38,233 nt of DNA from Candidatus Desulfatifera sulfidica (GCA_014381505.1 JACNLK010000054.1:1-38233), one strand, 5' to 3'. Counted from the first letter of the stretch, positions 1 to 8,329 are shown. The notes: a model not told the origin generated them from the sequence alone. Program-made: numbers and translations.

Positions 1-1322
1 GGGCCGATGCCTGGTTCCGCCATGATGTTGAAGAATTTATTGGTGCGGATGCGGTCTGTGAGGAATGTGGCGGTGCCGACTTTGCCAAAGAAGAAGATAT
101 TCTCGATGTCTGGTTTGATTCCGGAACCAGCCATGCGGCAGTCTGTGAGGCTCGCCCCGAGCTGCGTTCGCCGGCTGACTTGTATCTTGAGGGCAGTGAC
201 CAGCATCGCGGCTGGTTCCAGAGCTCACTGTTGACCTCTGTGGGCACTCGCGGCTGTGCCCCGTTCAAGGGTGTACTCACCCATGGCTATGTGGTTGACG
301 GTAAAGGCAAAAAAATGTCCAAATCTATTGGTAATGTGGTTGCTCCAATAGAGGTGATTGAAAAATTCGGAGCTGAAATTCTCAGACTCTGGGTGGCCAG
401 TGAGGACTATCGTGATGATGTGAAGGTCTCGGACGAGATCCTGAGTCAGGTGGCTGACAGCTATCGGAAGGTCCGCAATACCATTCGCTATATGCTCAGC
501 AACCTGAATGATTTTAATCCAGAGACTGACCGGGTGTCCCTCGAGGATCTGCCCGAAATCGATCGCTGGGCCCTGGCGCGATATGAGGCCTTAAAAGAAC
601 GGATCCTCGGCGCCTATGACCGTTACGAGTTTCATTCCATTCATCAGGGTGTGAATTATTTCTGCGGCGTGACCATGAGCGCCTTTTATCTGGATGTTCT
701 CAAAGACCGCCTCTACTGCTCTGCACCCACCTCGCAGCAGCGCCGAGCCGCCCAGACTGTATTGCATGAAATACTTGATGGCCTGCTTCGTCTGCTCTCT
801 CCAATTTTGAGTGTGACTGCGGCTGAGTCCTGGGAGTTTCTTTATAACCAGGCAGCAGACACCCCTCTGGAGGATAATGTCTTTTTTGCCGATTTTCCGG
901 CTCTGTTTCCCGATCGTCGTCATTCGGAACTGGAGGGGCGTTGGGAAAAACTGTTCGCAGTGCGTTCAGAGATCACTAAAAGCCTGGAAGAGGCTCGTCG
1001 CAACAAGGTCATCGGCCATCCCCTGGAGGCCGAAGTCCTGCTGGCGGTTGAGGGTGAATGGCGTGATTTTATTGAGACTGAATGGCAGACTCTCAAGGAA
1101 ATATCGATCATCTCAGAGCTTTCTGCCTGTGATGATTTTGCCTCACTTGGTCTGGAACCACTGCTCAGTGAAGAGGTGGCTGGTCTGCGGGTTGCTGTGC
1201 GTCCGGCAGAGGGAAATAAGTGTGAGCGTTGCTGGACCCGTTCACTGAGCGTGGGGCAGGATACTGTCCATCCGAAAATTTGCAGTCGTTGTTCAGCGGT
1301 TGTGGCTGAACTCAGTGCGTGA
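1..1322 (+). CDS. ileS: Isoleucyl-tRNA synthetase, C-terminal part (5' end outside window)
   Basis: Class I aminoacyl-tRNA synthetase that charges tRNA-Ile in the cytoplasm. The frame is open from base 3, so the start and the HIGH motif lie left of the window. Visible are the end of the catalytic domain (DVWFDSGTSH and EGSDQHRGWFQSS, typical of IleRS), the KMSKS loop (KKMSKSIGN, near base 310), the helical anticodon-binding domain, and a C-terminal zinc finger with CERC and CSRC pairs near bases 1222-1300, as in bacterial IleRS. The stop overlaps the start of lspA by four bases (GTGA); ileS-lspA is a common gene pair. The TTG at base 180 is internal and is not a start. Confidence 0.97.
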   Translation, partial: ADAWFRHDVEEFIGADAVCEECGGADFAKEEDILDVWFDSGTSHAAVCEARPELRSPADLYLEGSDQHRGWFQSSLLTSVGTRGCAPFKGVLTHGYVVDGKGKKMSKSIGNVVAPIEVIEKFGAEILRLWVASEDYRDDVKVSDEILSQVADSYRKVRNTIRYMLSNLNDFNPETDRVSLEDLPEIDRWALARYEALKERILGAYDRYEFHSIHQGVNYFCGVTMSAFYLDVLKDRLYCSAPTSQQRRAAQTVLHEILDGLLRLLSPILSVTAAESWEFLYNQAADTPLEDNVFFADFPALFPDRRHSELEGRWEKLFAVRSEITKSLEEARRNKVIGHPLEAEVLLAVEGEWRDFIETEWQTLKEISIISELSACDDFASLGLEPLLSEEVAGLRVAVRPAEGNKCERCWTRSLSVGQDTVHPKICSRCSAVVAELSA

Positions 1323-1816
1323 GTCTGATGCGTTTTATGCTCCTGGCCGCTTTGGTTGTTGGTCTCGATCAACTGAGTAAACTCTGGATCTTGAAGAATT
1401 TTGTCCTCTATGAGTCTCAGGTGGTGATCCCGGAATTTTTCAATCTGACCCTGGTCATGAACCGTGGTGCAGCTTTTGGTTTCCTGGCCGGGGTGGAATC
1501 GGCCTGGCGCCATTATTTTTTTCTCATTCTTGGTTCTGTGGCGTTAATCATCCTCGTGATTGCCTGGATTCGTATTCGGCACGTTCAGGCTCTTTATGGT
1601 ACGGCCCTGCCATTGATTGCCGGCGGTGCGTTGGGGAATATGATTGACCGGCTCCAGCATGGGGCGGTGGTTGATTTCTTCGATGTCTATGTTGGCAGTT
1701 ATCACTGGCCGGCTTTTAATATTGCTGACTCGGCCATCTTTGTGGGTGTGTTTTTATTTCTCATTGGCAATGTCCTGGAATCCCGGGCCGAGAAAAAAGC
1801 CCTGAAAATGCCCTGA
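1319..1816 (+). CDS. lspA: Lipoprotein signal peptidase (signal peptidase II)
   Basis: Inner-membrane aspartyl protease that removes the signal peptide from diacylated prolipoproteins. The 165-residue length is normal for the family. Four hydrophobic segments are visible. The conserved blocks are present: DQLSK near residue 18, NRGAAFG near 49, and the two catalytic aspartates in GNMIDR and FNIADS. The GTG start at 1319 overlaps the ileS stop (GTGA), suggesting translational coupling. An in-frame ATG at 1328 (MRFMLL...) is an equally good start and would shorten the protein by three residues. The identification is secure from motifs, length and the ileS neighbour. Confidence 0.96.
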   Translation: MSLMRFMLLAALVVGLDQLSKLWILKNFVLYESQVVIPEFFNLTLVMNRGAAFGFLAGVESAWRHYFFLILGSVALIILVIAWIRIRHVQALYGTALPLIAGGALGNMIDRLQHGAVVDFFDVYVGSYHWPAFNIADSAIFVGVFLFLIGNVLESRAEKKALKMP

Positions 1817-1834
1817 ACTGTCATGGGCCGTATT

Positions 1835-1921
1835 TTGACAAGGTTGCAGTAAAAACGTATCTGGTTTTGTAACTATTCAGCCTGACGCCTGAAATGAATA
1901 TAACACCTGTTTTTTTATAAT
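1835..1921 (+). promoter_or_regulatory. Candidate promoter region for fabD
   Basis: The 129-base gap between lspA and fabD holds a perfect -10 hexamer TATAAT at 1916-1921 with no good -35, and a separate perfect -35 TTGACA at 1835-1840 followed after 17 bases by a weak TATCTG. Either could start a fabD transcript. A transcript from the TATAAT would have a very short leader with the ribosome-binding AGAGGA near 1933. Pattern match only. Confidence 0.35.
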
Positions 1922-1945
1922 CTGTATTTCCCAGAGGAACAATTG

Positions 1946-2881
1946 ATGACAACAGCAATTCTTTTTCCTGGCCAGGGTTCTCAATATTTAGGTATGGGAC
2001 AGGCTTTCATTGAGAGTGATCCCAAGTGTGCAGCAGTCATGGACTTGGCCGAATCGGTCTGTGATTTTCCTTTGCGCCAGCTCTGCCTTGAAGGCCCAAT
2101 GGAAGAGTTGACCCGGGCCGTGCATCTGCAACCAGCCATTACAGTGACCAATCTGATCTGCTGGCAGGCCTTAACCGCTCATTGGCATGGCTCAGCGGCC
2201 TGTTTTGCCGGGCATAGCCTCGGTGAATACTCTGCCCTGGCTGCTGCCGGAGTATTGAGTATTGAGGATACCATTCGCCTGGTAACCCGCCGTGGTGCTT
2301 TGATGGAGCGGGAAGGCCAGGCAAACCCTGGAGCCATGCACGCCTTGCTTGGCCTGACCATGGATCAGGTGGAAGGGGTGATTGAGGAATGCAAGGACGC
2401 AGGTATCGTCACGGCGGCTAACCATAATACCGAGACTCAGATTGTAATATCGGGTGAGGCGGCAGCCCTCGCTGCTGTGGGTGAGAAGGCCCGTGCTCTG
2501 GGGGCCAAGGTGATCCCTCTACCGGTCAGTGTCGCCAATCATAGTCCCCTGGTGGCAGGAGCTGTGCCTGATTTCTCAGAATTTATGGCCACTGTTGATT
2601 TTCAGCCCCCTGCTACCCCGGTGATGTTTAATGTGTCGTCCATGCTTGAGCAGGATCCGACGAAGATCCGTGAGATGATGGCCGGGCAGATTGCCTCTCG
2701 GGTTCGCTGGTTTGAGATAATCCAGCGCATGCTGGCCGATGGAGTGGACACCTTTATTGAGGTGGGACCAAAAACTGTGCTCTCCGGTATGATCCGTAAA
2801 ATTGCCCCCAAGGGCAGCTGTCGTGCCATGCAGGTTGACAGCCCTGAAACTCTTGCCAAGTGCCTTGAAAAACTGGCCTGA
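1946..2881 (+). CDS. fabD: Malonyl-CoA:ACP transacylase
   Basis: Transfers malonyl from CoA to acyl carrier protein, supplying fatty acid synthesis and, in this context, the malonyl-ACP used by BioC. The protein has 311 residues, usual for FabD. The N-terminal FPGQGSQ loop, the nucleophile elbow GHSLGE with Ser91, and the catalytic His199 in VANHSP are all present. The ATG at 1946 is preferred over an in-frame TTG at 1943 because AGAGGA lies seven bases upstream of the ATG. fabD is separated from other fab genes here and stands directly before the biotin genes, with a strong terminator-like hairpin between them. Confidence 0.95.
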   Translation: MTTAILFPGQGSQYLGMGQAFIESDPKCAAVMDLAESVCDFPLRQLCLEGPMEELTRAVHLQPAITVTNLICWQALTAHWHGSAACFAGHSLGEYSALAAAGVLSIEDTIRLVTRRGALMEREGQANPGAMHALLGLTMDQVEGVIEECKDAGIVTAANHNTETQIVISGEAAALAAVGEKARALGAKVIPLPVSVANHSPLVAGAVPDFSEFMATVDFQPPATPVMFNVSSMLEQDPTKIREMMAGQIASRVRWFEIIQRMLADGVDTFIEVGPKTVLSGMIRKIAPKGSCRAMQVDSPETLAKCLEKLA

Positions 2882-2893
2882 TTCTCCAGATCC

Positions 2894-2950
2894 GGCCATT
2901 GTTATCGGTTGCTGTTTTGCGGCAGCTGGTGACAGTGGCCTTTTTTATTT
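2894..2950 (+). terminator. Strong intrinsic terminator or attenuator between fabD and bioB
   Basis: GGCCATTGTTATC (2894-2906) pairs over 13 positions, three of them G-U, with GGTGACAGTGGCC (2928-2940). A smaller stem (TTGCTG with CGGCAG) can form in the loop. TTTTTTATTTT follows at 2941. The bioB ATG is only about ten bases past the T tract, so the element could end fabD transcripts or attenuate the bio genes. Confidence 0.8.
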
Positions 2951-2959
2951 TGTGTTTAT

Positions 2960-3925
2960 ATGAACGTCCAACAGATCAGTGAACAGATAATAGGCGGCCT
3001 TCTGCTCAATCGTGAACAGGCCCGGGAGCTGGCTCGGGAGGCTGTCACTGAAGAGTTGTTGCAGGCGGCTGACACTGTGCGTCTGCATTTTCACGGTCAG
3101 CGTTTTGATCTCTGTTCCATTATTAACGCCCGTTCAGGTCGTTGTTCTGAGGATTGTCGTTATTGCGCACAATCCGCCCGTTATCAAACGGAGATTACCG
3201 AGTACGACTGCATCCCTTTAACCGAGGCCCTGGCCCAGGCACGAGCGTTGGATGCATGCAAAGTTAAAAGACTGTCGCTGGTCACTGCCGGTCATTCTCT
3301 CAGCAGGGAACAGCTTGAGGAACAGGGTCAGATTTATCAGGAACTGGCACAGGTCACAGGACTTCTCTTTTGCGCCTCCATGGGTTTCCTGACCCCCGGG
3401 AAAGCTCAACGCTTGCGTGAGTTCGGGGTCGTCCGCTACCATTGTAATCTTGAGTCCTGTCGCGAGTTTTTTCCCCGTATCTGCACAACCCACAGCTGGG
3501 AAGACAAAGTACGCACGCTGGAGGTTGCCAGAGCGGCAGGGCTTGAGCTGTGCTCCGGTGGCATCATCGGTATGGGTGAGACTGTGGAACATCGTCTGGA
3601 GCTCGCCTTGGAGCTGCGTGAATTGGATGTTCTCTCCATTCCCATAAATATTCTCACACCCATTCCGGGTACTCCACTGGCCGACCTGCAGCCTTTGACA
3701 CCCGATGAAGTCTTCCGCTGTCTGGCCCTTTTTCGATTGATTAACCCTCTGGCCGTGATTCGTCTGGCGGGCGGGCGGGATCAATTAGGGACAGATCAGT
3801 ACAGTTGTTTTGTCAGCGGGGCGAACGGGGCAATAGTCGGTGATTATCTGACCACGTCGGGGAGCAGTCTGTCCCAGGACATTGCCGTCCTGTCGGCCCT
3901 GGAATTTGATTTGCGTCGCGATTGA
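2960..3925 (+). CDS. bioB: Biotin synthase
   Basis: Radical SAM enzyme that inserts sulfur into dethiobiotin, the last step of biotin synthesis. The 4Fe-4S cluster ligands that bind AdoMet are C62, C66 and C69 (CSEDCRYC). The family blocks YHCNLES (near 157), GIIGMGET (near 199) and PINILTPIPGTPL (near 234) are present. At 321 residues it is a normal BioB. The ATG at 2960 lies in a T-rich stretch right after a terminator hairpin and has no recognisable Shine-Dalgarno, which is unusual for the first gene of an operon. bioF follows after seven bases. Confidence 0.97.
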   Translation: MNVQQISEQIIGGLLLNREQARELAREAVTEELLQAADTVRLHFHGQRFDLCSIINARSGRCSEDCRYCAQSARYQTEITEYDCIPLTEALAQARALDACKVKRLSLVTAGHSLSREQLEEQGQIYQELAQVTGLLFCASMGFLTPGKAQRLREFGVVRYHCNLESCREFFPRICTTHSWEDKVRTLEVARAAGLELCSGGIIGMGETVEHRLELALELRELDVLSIPINILTPIPGTPLADLQPLTPDEVFRCLALFRLINPLAVIRLAGGRDQLGTDQYSCFVSGANGAIVGDYLTTSGSSLSQDIAVLSALEFDLRRD

Positions 3926-3932
3926 GGGAAGT

Positions 3933-5138
3933 ATGACAAATCGTTATCGGGATCAGCTCAACGACTTGGAGGACCTCGGTCGTCTCCGCGTCCTCAGGAC
4001 ATTGAGTGACCGGCGTGGCTGTCGAGTGCGTTACAAGGGGCAGGAGCTTCTGAATCTGAGCTCCAATGATTATTTGGGGTTGGCCGGTGATCATGATCTT
4101 CTGCACCGTTTTTACGCTGACCTTGACTCTGCAGGACAGGAATTGATCGAACAGTATGGCCTTGGTGCCACGGCCTCTCGTCTGCTGGGTGGTGACTGCA
4201 TGATGGCCCAGGATCTGGAACTGGATCTGGCTGTCGCTTATGCCAAGGAGGCGGCCCTGCTCTTTAATTCCGGTTATCATGCGAACATCGGTATCCTGCC
4301 GGCTCTCTATGGCCGGGGAGACCTGATTCTCTCGGACAAGTTGAATCACGCCTCCATTCATGATGGCCTTCGTCTCAGTCGGGCCGAATATAAACGCTTC
4401 AATCACGGTGATCACGAGCAGTTGCGAGCTTTACTGGTTAAGGCGCGCGGGCGTTATCAGCGGGTGGTGATTGTGAGCGAGTCGGTGTTCAGCATGGACG
4501 GTGATGTTGCAGATATCAGGGGCCTGGTCGCGCTGAAACAGGAGTTTTCTGCAGATCTCTATCTCGACGAGGCCCATGCCTTAGGTCTGTATGGCGGACA
4601 GGGGTTGGGACAGGCTGAGGCCCAAGGGGTATTGGATGAAGTCGATTTACTGGTGGGGACCTTTGGGAAGGCCATGGCCTCCATGGGGGCCTATGTGGTT
4701 TGTCGCCGGGAGATTCGTGATTATCTCATCAATCACAGTCGTTCTCTGATCTTTACTACGGCATTGCCACCGGTGATTCTGCATTGGAATCGTTTTGTCT
4801 TTCACCATCAACTGAGCCTTGCTCCTCAAAGAAAATGGCTGCAGGACTTGTCAGATCGTTTTCGCAATGAGTTATCAGCCCTTAATATCCCAACTGCCGG
4901 CAGCACCAATATTATACCTGTGTTGATTGGCCGGGATGCCGAGGCCGTCCGTCTGGCAGAGTTGATGCGAGAAAAGGGATTTTTGGTTTTACCGGTCAGG
5001 CCGCCCGCCGTGCCCGAGGGAACGGCCCGGTTTCGCTTGTCGCTCACCGCGGATATGCAGTGGTCGGATCTTGTACCATTTCTCGATGTGCTGGTACACG
5101 AGCTGGATGTGATAACAGGGGCAACCCATGCGCAGTGA
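3933..5138 (+). CDS. bioF: 8-amino-7-oxononanoate synthase
   Basis: PLP-dependent alpha-oxoamine synthase that condenses pimeloyl-ACP with alanine to give KAPA. In the 401-residue protein, NLSSNDYLGL lies near residue 41, SDKLNHAS near 134, LDEAHALGL near 211, and the Schiff-base Lys246 in GTFGKA. The ATG at 3933 is chosen because GAGGGA precedes it and residue 1 then fits the family. A longer in-frame start at 3882 would run back into the end of bioB and adds no family sequence. The stop is overlapped by the bioG start. Confidence 0.96.
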   Translation: MTNRYRDQLNDLEDLGRLRVLRTLSDRRGCRVRYKGQELLNLSSNDYLGLAGDHDLLHRFYADLDSAGQELIEQYGLGATASRLLGGDCMMAQDLELDLAVAYAKEAALLFNSGYHANIGILPALYGRGDLILSDKLNHASIHDGLRLSRAEYKRFNHGDHEQLRALLVKARGRYQRVVIVSESVFSMDGDVADIRGLVALKQEFSADLYLDEAHALGLYGGQGLGQAEAQGVLDEVDLLVGTFGKAMASMGAYVVCRREIRDYLINHSRSLIFTTALPPVILHWNRFVFHHQLSLAPQRKWLQDLSDRFRNELSALNIPTAGSTNIIPVLIGRDAEAVRLAELMREKGFLVLPVRPPAVPEGTARFRLSLTADMQWSDLVPFLDVLVHELDVITGATHAQ

Positions 5139-5820
5139 GTGGCTGCATCGACATAACGCACCGATTCTGTTTGTTTTCTTCAATGGCTGGTCCATGGACT
5201 GCAGGCCCTTGGCTCCATTGGCGGCCCAAAACTGTGATGTCCTGGTTGTCTCTGACTATCGAAATCTTGATCTTGACTGGGATCTTGCCGGTTTTTCCGC
5301 GAGTTATGATCGGACGGTTGTGATTGCCTGGTCCATGGGCGTCTGGGCGGCGCAAAAGGTGCTGGTTGAACAGAAGAGTCTGTTCCATTCTGCTTTGGCT
5401 GTTAATGGCACCCTGTGCCCCCTTCATGATCATTTTGGCATTCCCCCAGCGATCTTTGCGGCCACCCGGCAACAGTTTGATGAGACGGCCCGGTTGAAAT
5501 TCTACCGTCGCATGTGCCGCAAAAAAGAAATTCTCAGTACGTTTGTGGCCCATCAACCTGTTCGTACTCTGGATGATCAATTGGCAGAGCTGATTGTTTT
5601 GGAAAGTCTAGTGGATTGTCATCCCGTGGAAGGATCTATTTATGATCGTGTTCTGATTAGCGATCAGGATTACATCATGCCCACAGAGAATCAGCGGGCC
5701 TTCTGGCAGAATGGACAGGGACGGCTGGTGCAGGAAATCGCAGCGCCCCATTTCCCCTTTTACCGCTGGGCAAGTTGGGAAGAGCTGTTGACTGAGACTG
5801 GCGGCGTCAATCATGCCTGA
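5128..5820 (+). CDS. bioG: Pimeloyl-ACP methyl ester esterase, BioG type (DUF452)
   Basis: An alpha/beta hydrolase that removes the methyl protecting group from pimeloyl-ACP methyl ester, doing the job of BioH. The 230-residue protein shows the BioG pattern: FFNGWSMD near residue 17, the nucleophile in AWSMGVWAA (Ser69), and a likely catalytic histidine at 208 (APHFPF). The ATG at 5128 overlaps the end of bioF by 11 bases, and its own end overlaps bioC by 8, so it is translated in a coupled bioF-G-C block. The position between bioF and bioC is a known arrangement for bioG and supports the call beyond the motifs. Confidence 0.9.
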   Translation: MRSEWLHRHNAPILFVFFNGWSMDCRPLAPLAAQNCDVLVVSDYRNLDLDWDLAGFSASYDRTVVIAWSMGVWAAQKVLVEQKSLFHSALAVNGTLCPLHDHFGIPPAIFAATRQQFDETARLKFYRRMCRKKEILSTFVAHQPVRTLDDQLAELIVLESLVDCHPVEGSIYDRVLISDQDYIMPTENQRAFWQNGQGRLVQEIAAPHFPFYRWASWEELLTETGGVNHA

Positions 5821-6583
5821 TCAACTGGATAAGGGACGGATCAGACGGTCATTTCAACGGAGCCGGGCGACCTATGATGAACATGCCACAATTCAGCAGC
5901 AGGCTGGTGTTCATCTCCTGAAGCTCCTTGGCCGCTGTGCGCCGGTCAGCGTTGAGCGGTGTTTGGAGATCGGATGCTGCACCGGAGTCCTGAGTGAACT
6001 CTTTTGCAGTCAGTTCCAGCCTGAGGCCTTGTTTCTCAACGATCTGGTTGACGAGTTCGTCGCCGAGGTCCCCAGCCGTCTGCCTGAGAACTCGCGCACC
6101 AGAGCCTGGTCACTCCCTGGTGACATTGAGCAGGTTCCATTGCCGGAGGATCTCAGCCTGGTTCTCTCCAGTTCCACATTCCAATGGCTCGTTGATTTAC
6201 CCTTGATGCTCACCAGATTGGCTGAGTCCCTCCGGCCGGGGGGACTGCTTGCTGTCTCTCTTTTCGGTCCGGGAACCCTGTCTGAGTTCAGTTCATTGAC
6301 CAATGTGGGGCTGAATTATCGTTCCAAAGAAGCAATCAGCCAGCTGCTTGAGCGGGATTTTGTGATCGAGGCCCAGGAGTCGCAGATTGCGCAAAGCTTT
6401 TTTAGCCATCCTCGTGCAGTGCTTGAACATCTGCGGGCGACGGGAGTGGGGGGGGTGACCGATTTTCGTTGGACCAAAGATCGACTGAGAGAGTTTGAGC
6501 GTGATTATCAGAGTCTCTTTGGGACGCCTGAAGGAGTGCCGGTGACATATGCGACTTTGTACTTTGTCGCCCGGCGCTTGTAA
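5813..6583 (+). CDS. bioC: Malonyl-ACP O-methyltransferase
   Basis: AdoMet-dependent methyltransferase that caps the free carboxyl of malonyl-ACP so that the fatty acid machinery can elongate it to pimelate. It has 256 residues. The N-terminal block IRRSFQRSRATYDEHA is typical of BioC, motif I is LEIGCCTG (51-58), and LSSSTFQW and LRPGGLLAVSLFG follow in the expected order. It overlaps bioG by eight bases and is followed by bioD after 17 bases. With fabD at the head of the cluster, the supply of its substrate is encoded next door. Confidence 0.93.
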   Translation: MPDQLDKGRIRRSFQRSRATYDEHATIQQQAGVHLLKLLGRCAPVSVERCLEIGCCTGVLSELFCSQFQPEALFLNDLVDEFVAEVPSRLPENSRTRAWSLPGDIEQVPLPEDLSLVLSSSTFQWLVDLPLMLTRLAESLRPGGLLAVSLFGPGTLSEFSSLTNVGLNYRSKEAISQLLERDFVIEAQESQIAQSFFSHPRAVLEHLRATGVGGVTDFRWTKDRLREFERDYQSLFGTPEGVPVTYATLYFVARRL

Positions 6584-6600
6584 TCCAGAGGGGTAAAAGA

Positions 6601-7308
6601 ATGATTCCACCTGTTCTCTGCATCACCGGTATTGATACCGATATCGGCAAGACGATTGTCACTGGCCTGCTGGCCCGATATCTCCACACCAAGGGTCTGC
6701 GGGTGATGACACAGAAGCTGGTTCAGACCGGATGTGTTGGCGTGGCCGAAGATATCCTCACCCATCGAACAATCATGGGGTTGGAACCGGGGGTGGAAGA
6801 TACCAGTGGTTTGACCTGTCCCTATGTCTTTCCCACCGCTTGTTCACCGCACCTGGCCGCTGAGATTGAAGGGGTGATCATTGATTCGACTGTGATTGAT
6901 TGTGCGACTCAGGCCCTTGTGGATCGTTATGAAACGGTTCTGGTTGAGGGGGCAGGGGGGCTTCTGGTCCCATTGAACCGAGAGTTGATGCTGCTCGACT
7001 ATCTGGCGCAGAAGGGCTGGCCTCTGGTACTGGTCAGCAGCCCTCGTCTGGGATCCATAAACCACACCCTGGCTGCCCTGGAACTGGCAGACAGTCGAGG
7101 GCTTACCGTCCTGGGCATTGTCTATAATCGTTTCCAGGAAGGTGATCCTCGGATCGTTGCGGATTCGGCCCATGTTTTTCGCCGTGCGCTCAGGCAGCAT
7201 GGATTTAATGAGTGCGTCCTTGACCTCTTTGGTTTGGATGTCTATGGTTCAGATACTAACTTTCCTGAGTTTGACTGCCTGTTTACGGCTGCTGCTCAGT
7301 GTACATAA
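6601..7308 (+). CDS. bioD: Dethiobiotin synthetase
   Basis: ATP-dependent carboxylase that closes the ureido ring of DAPA to form dethiobiotin. The 235-residue protein has a Walker A loop (GIDTDIGKT, residues 10-18, Lys17), the KLVQTG block near 38, and VEGAGGLLVPL near 117, all expected for BioD. The ATG at 6601 directly follows AGAGGGGTAAAAGA, a good ribosome-binding site. It is the last recognisable biotin gene. BioA, which makes its DAPA substrate, is not encoded in the window. Confidence 0.95.
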   Translation: MIPPVLCITGIDTDIGKTIVTGLLARYLHTKGLRVMTQKLVQTGCVGVAEDILTHRTIMGLEPGVEDTSGLTCPYVFPTACSPHLAAEIEGVIIDSTVIDCATQALVDRYETVLVEGAGGLLVPLNRELMLLDYLAQKGWPLVLVSSPRLGSINHTLAALELADSRGLTVLGIVYNRFQEGDPRIVADSAHVFRRALRQHGFNECVLDLFGLDVYGSDTNFPEFDCLFTAAAQCT

Positions 7309-7323
7309 TTTGAGGGTGTGAGC

Positions 7324-7545
7324 ATGTTAAATGAGAAAATTCCCATCTGTCTCAGCTGTCGTTTTTTCCGTCTGGAAGATGTCCATTCCGGCCTCTGCCG
7401 GGTGGATCGCAGTCTGGAGCAATATCCCATGAAATTAAAGGATGAAAGTTGCAGCCAATGGCAGGAATGTGGACAGCAATATTATATCCGCACCGGCTGG
7501 ATCAAAAGTCAGCTGGCCAAGGAACAACCAGATCAGGCCGAGTAA
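7324..7545 (+). CDS. Small cysteine-rich protein, unknown function
   Basis: A 73-residue soluble protein with five cysteines: C9 and C12 (CLSC), C25, C43 and C49. The spacing suggests a zinc or iron-sulfur site, but I do not recognise the family. The ATG at 7324 is chosen because GAGGGT lies just upstream; a GTG at 7318 is possible. It lies 15 bases after bioD and about 20 bases before the rubrerythrin gene, so it is probably co-transcribed with both. The rubrerythrin neighbour makes a redox or metal role plausible, but that is inference only. Confidence 0.7.
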   Translation: MLNEKIPICLSCRFFRLEDVHSGLCRVDRSLEQYPMKLKDESCSQWQECGQQYYIRTGWIKSQLAKEQPDQAE

Positions 7546-7564
7546 CTCTTGGCGGGAGTGCGTG

Positions 7565-8323
7565 ATGCAGGTTGATTTGGCTGACAGGCTTCATTTTTTG
7601 GCTCGAGTGCAGAATTGCTCCCGGCGGAAGCTGCTTGTGTGGGCGGCTTGTGCAGGGATACTGTATCCGCTGCGACCGTTGACTGCATTTGCTCAGGGTG
7701 GCATTGGCTACCCCCAGACAGTGCAAGTATTGCGCGAGGGATTCCTCTCGGAGACTGCGGCCCACAACCGTTACCTTGAGTATATGACTCGGGCCCTGGC
7801 TGAGGATTATGGCAACATCGCCTATCTCTTCTCTTCTTTTGCCCGTTCTGAGGCTATTCATGCACGAAATTACAGTCGGGTTCTACAGATATTAGGAGTT
7901 GACTGTACCTTGGTGCAAGGCGAGTTTGACATCGGGGACACCCGTTCCAATCTCAAACAGGCCGCGGCAAGGGAATTGGAAAAAATTGAGTCTGTTTATC
8001 CTGCTTACATCAGTCGTCTTGAGGAAGAACAGTTTGCCCAGGCATTGCTTCATTGCCGCTATGCCTGGGATGCGCACCGGCAGCACAAGGATAAGTTGAC
8101 CCAGATTATGAATTATTCCGGATTCTTCATGGGCGCGGTGATCAGGAAGCTTGAAGATATTGATTTTGATTTTTTTGTCTGTCAGGTCTGTGGTTCAACC
8201 CTTGACGGACAGCCCCAAGGCGATTGTCCGATTTGTGGATCATCTGTTGATAATTACAACAATATAGAGCGACCACAGCCGACGTATGCCTCGATTAAAT
8301 ACAACCATAGCGAAAAGGAGTAA
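7565..8323 (+). CDS. Rubrerythrin with N-terminal (probably Tat) export signal
   Basis: Non-heme diiron protein with a C-terminal rubredoxin-like domain, normally a peroxide reductase of anaerobes. In the 252-residue product the ferritin-like part has E63 and the E96-x-x-H99 pair (SEAIHARNY) followed by a second helical pair near 153-174. The rubredoxin-like part has C206, C209, C221 and C224. Unusually, residues 18-45 form a signal peptide with SRRKLL, a hydrophobic run and an AFA-Q cleavage site, so the protein is probably exported folded by the Tat system. ATG 7565 follows GGGAG. Most rubrerythrins are cytoplasmic and about 190 residues long. The cupin gene follows after six bases. Confidence 0.88.
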   Translation: MQVDLADRLHFLARVQNCSRRKLLVWAACAGILYPLRPLTAFAQGGIGYPQTVQVLREGFLSETAAHNRYLEYMTRALAEDYGNIAYLFSSFARSEAIHARNYSRVLQILGVDCTLVQGEFDIGDTRSNLKQAAARELEKIESVYPAYISRLEEEQFAQALLHCRYAWDAHRQHKDKLTQIMNYSGFFMGAVIRKLEDIDFDFFVCQVCGSTLDGQPQGDCPICGSSVDNYNNIERPQPTYASIKYNHSEKE

Positions 8324-8329
8324 TATAAT

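Noticed and set aside
591-923. Long antisense frames opposite ileS and other genes
   Set aside because: They are shadows of well-supported genes on the other strand and lack recognisable domains or ribosome-binding sites.
3882-3932. Longer start for bioF
   Set aside because: It overlaps the end of bioB, and the ATG at 3933 has a ribosome-binding site and fits the family start.
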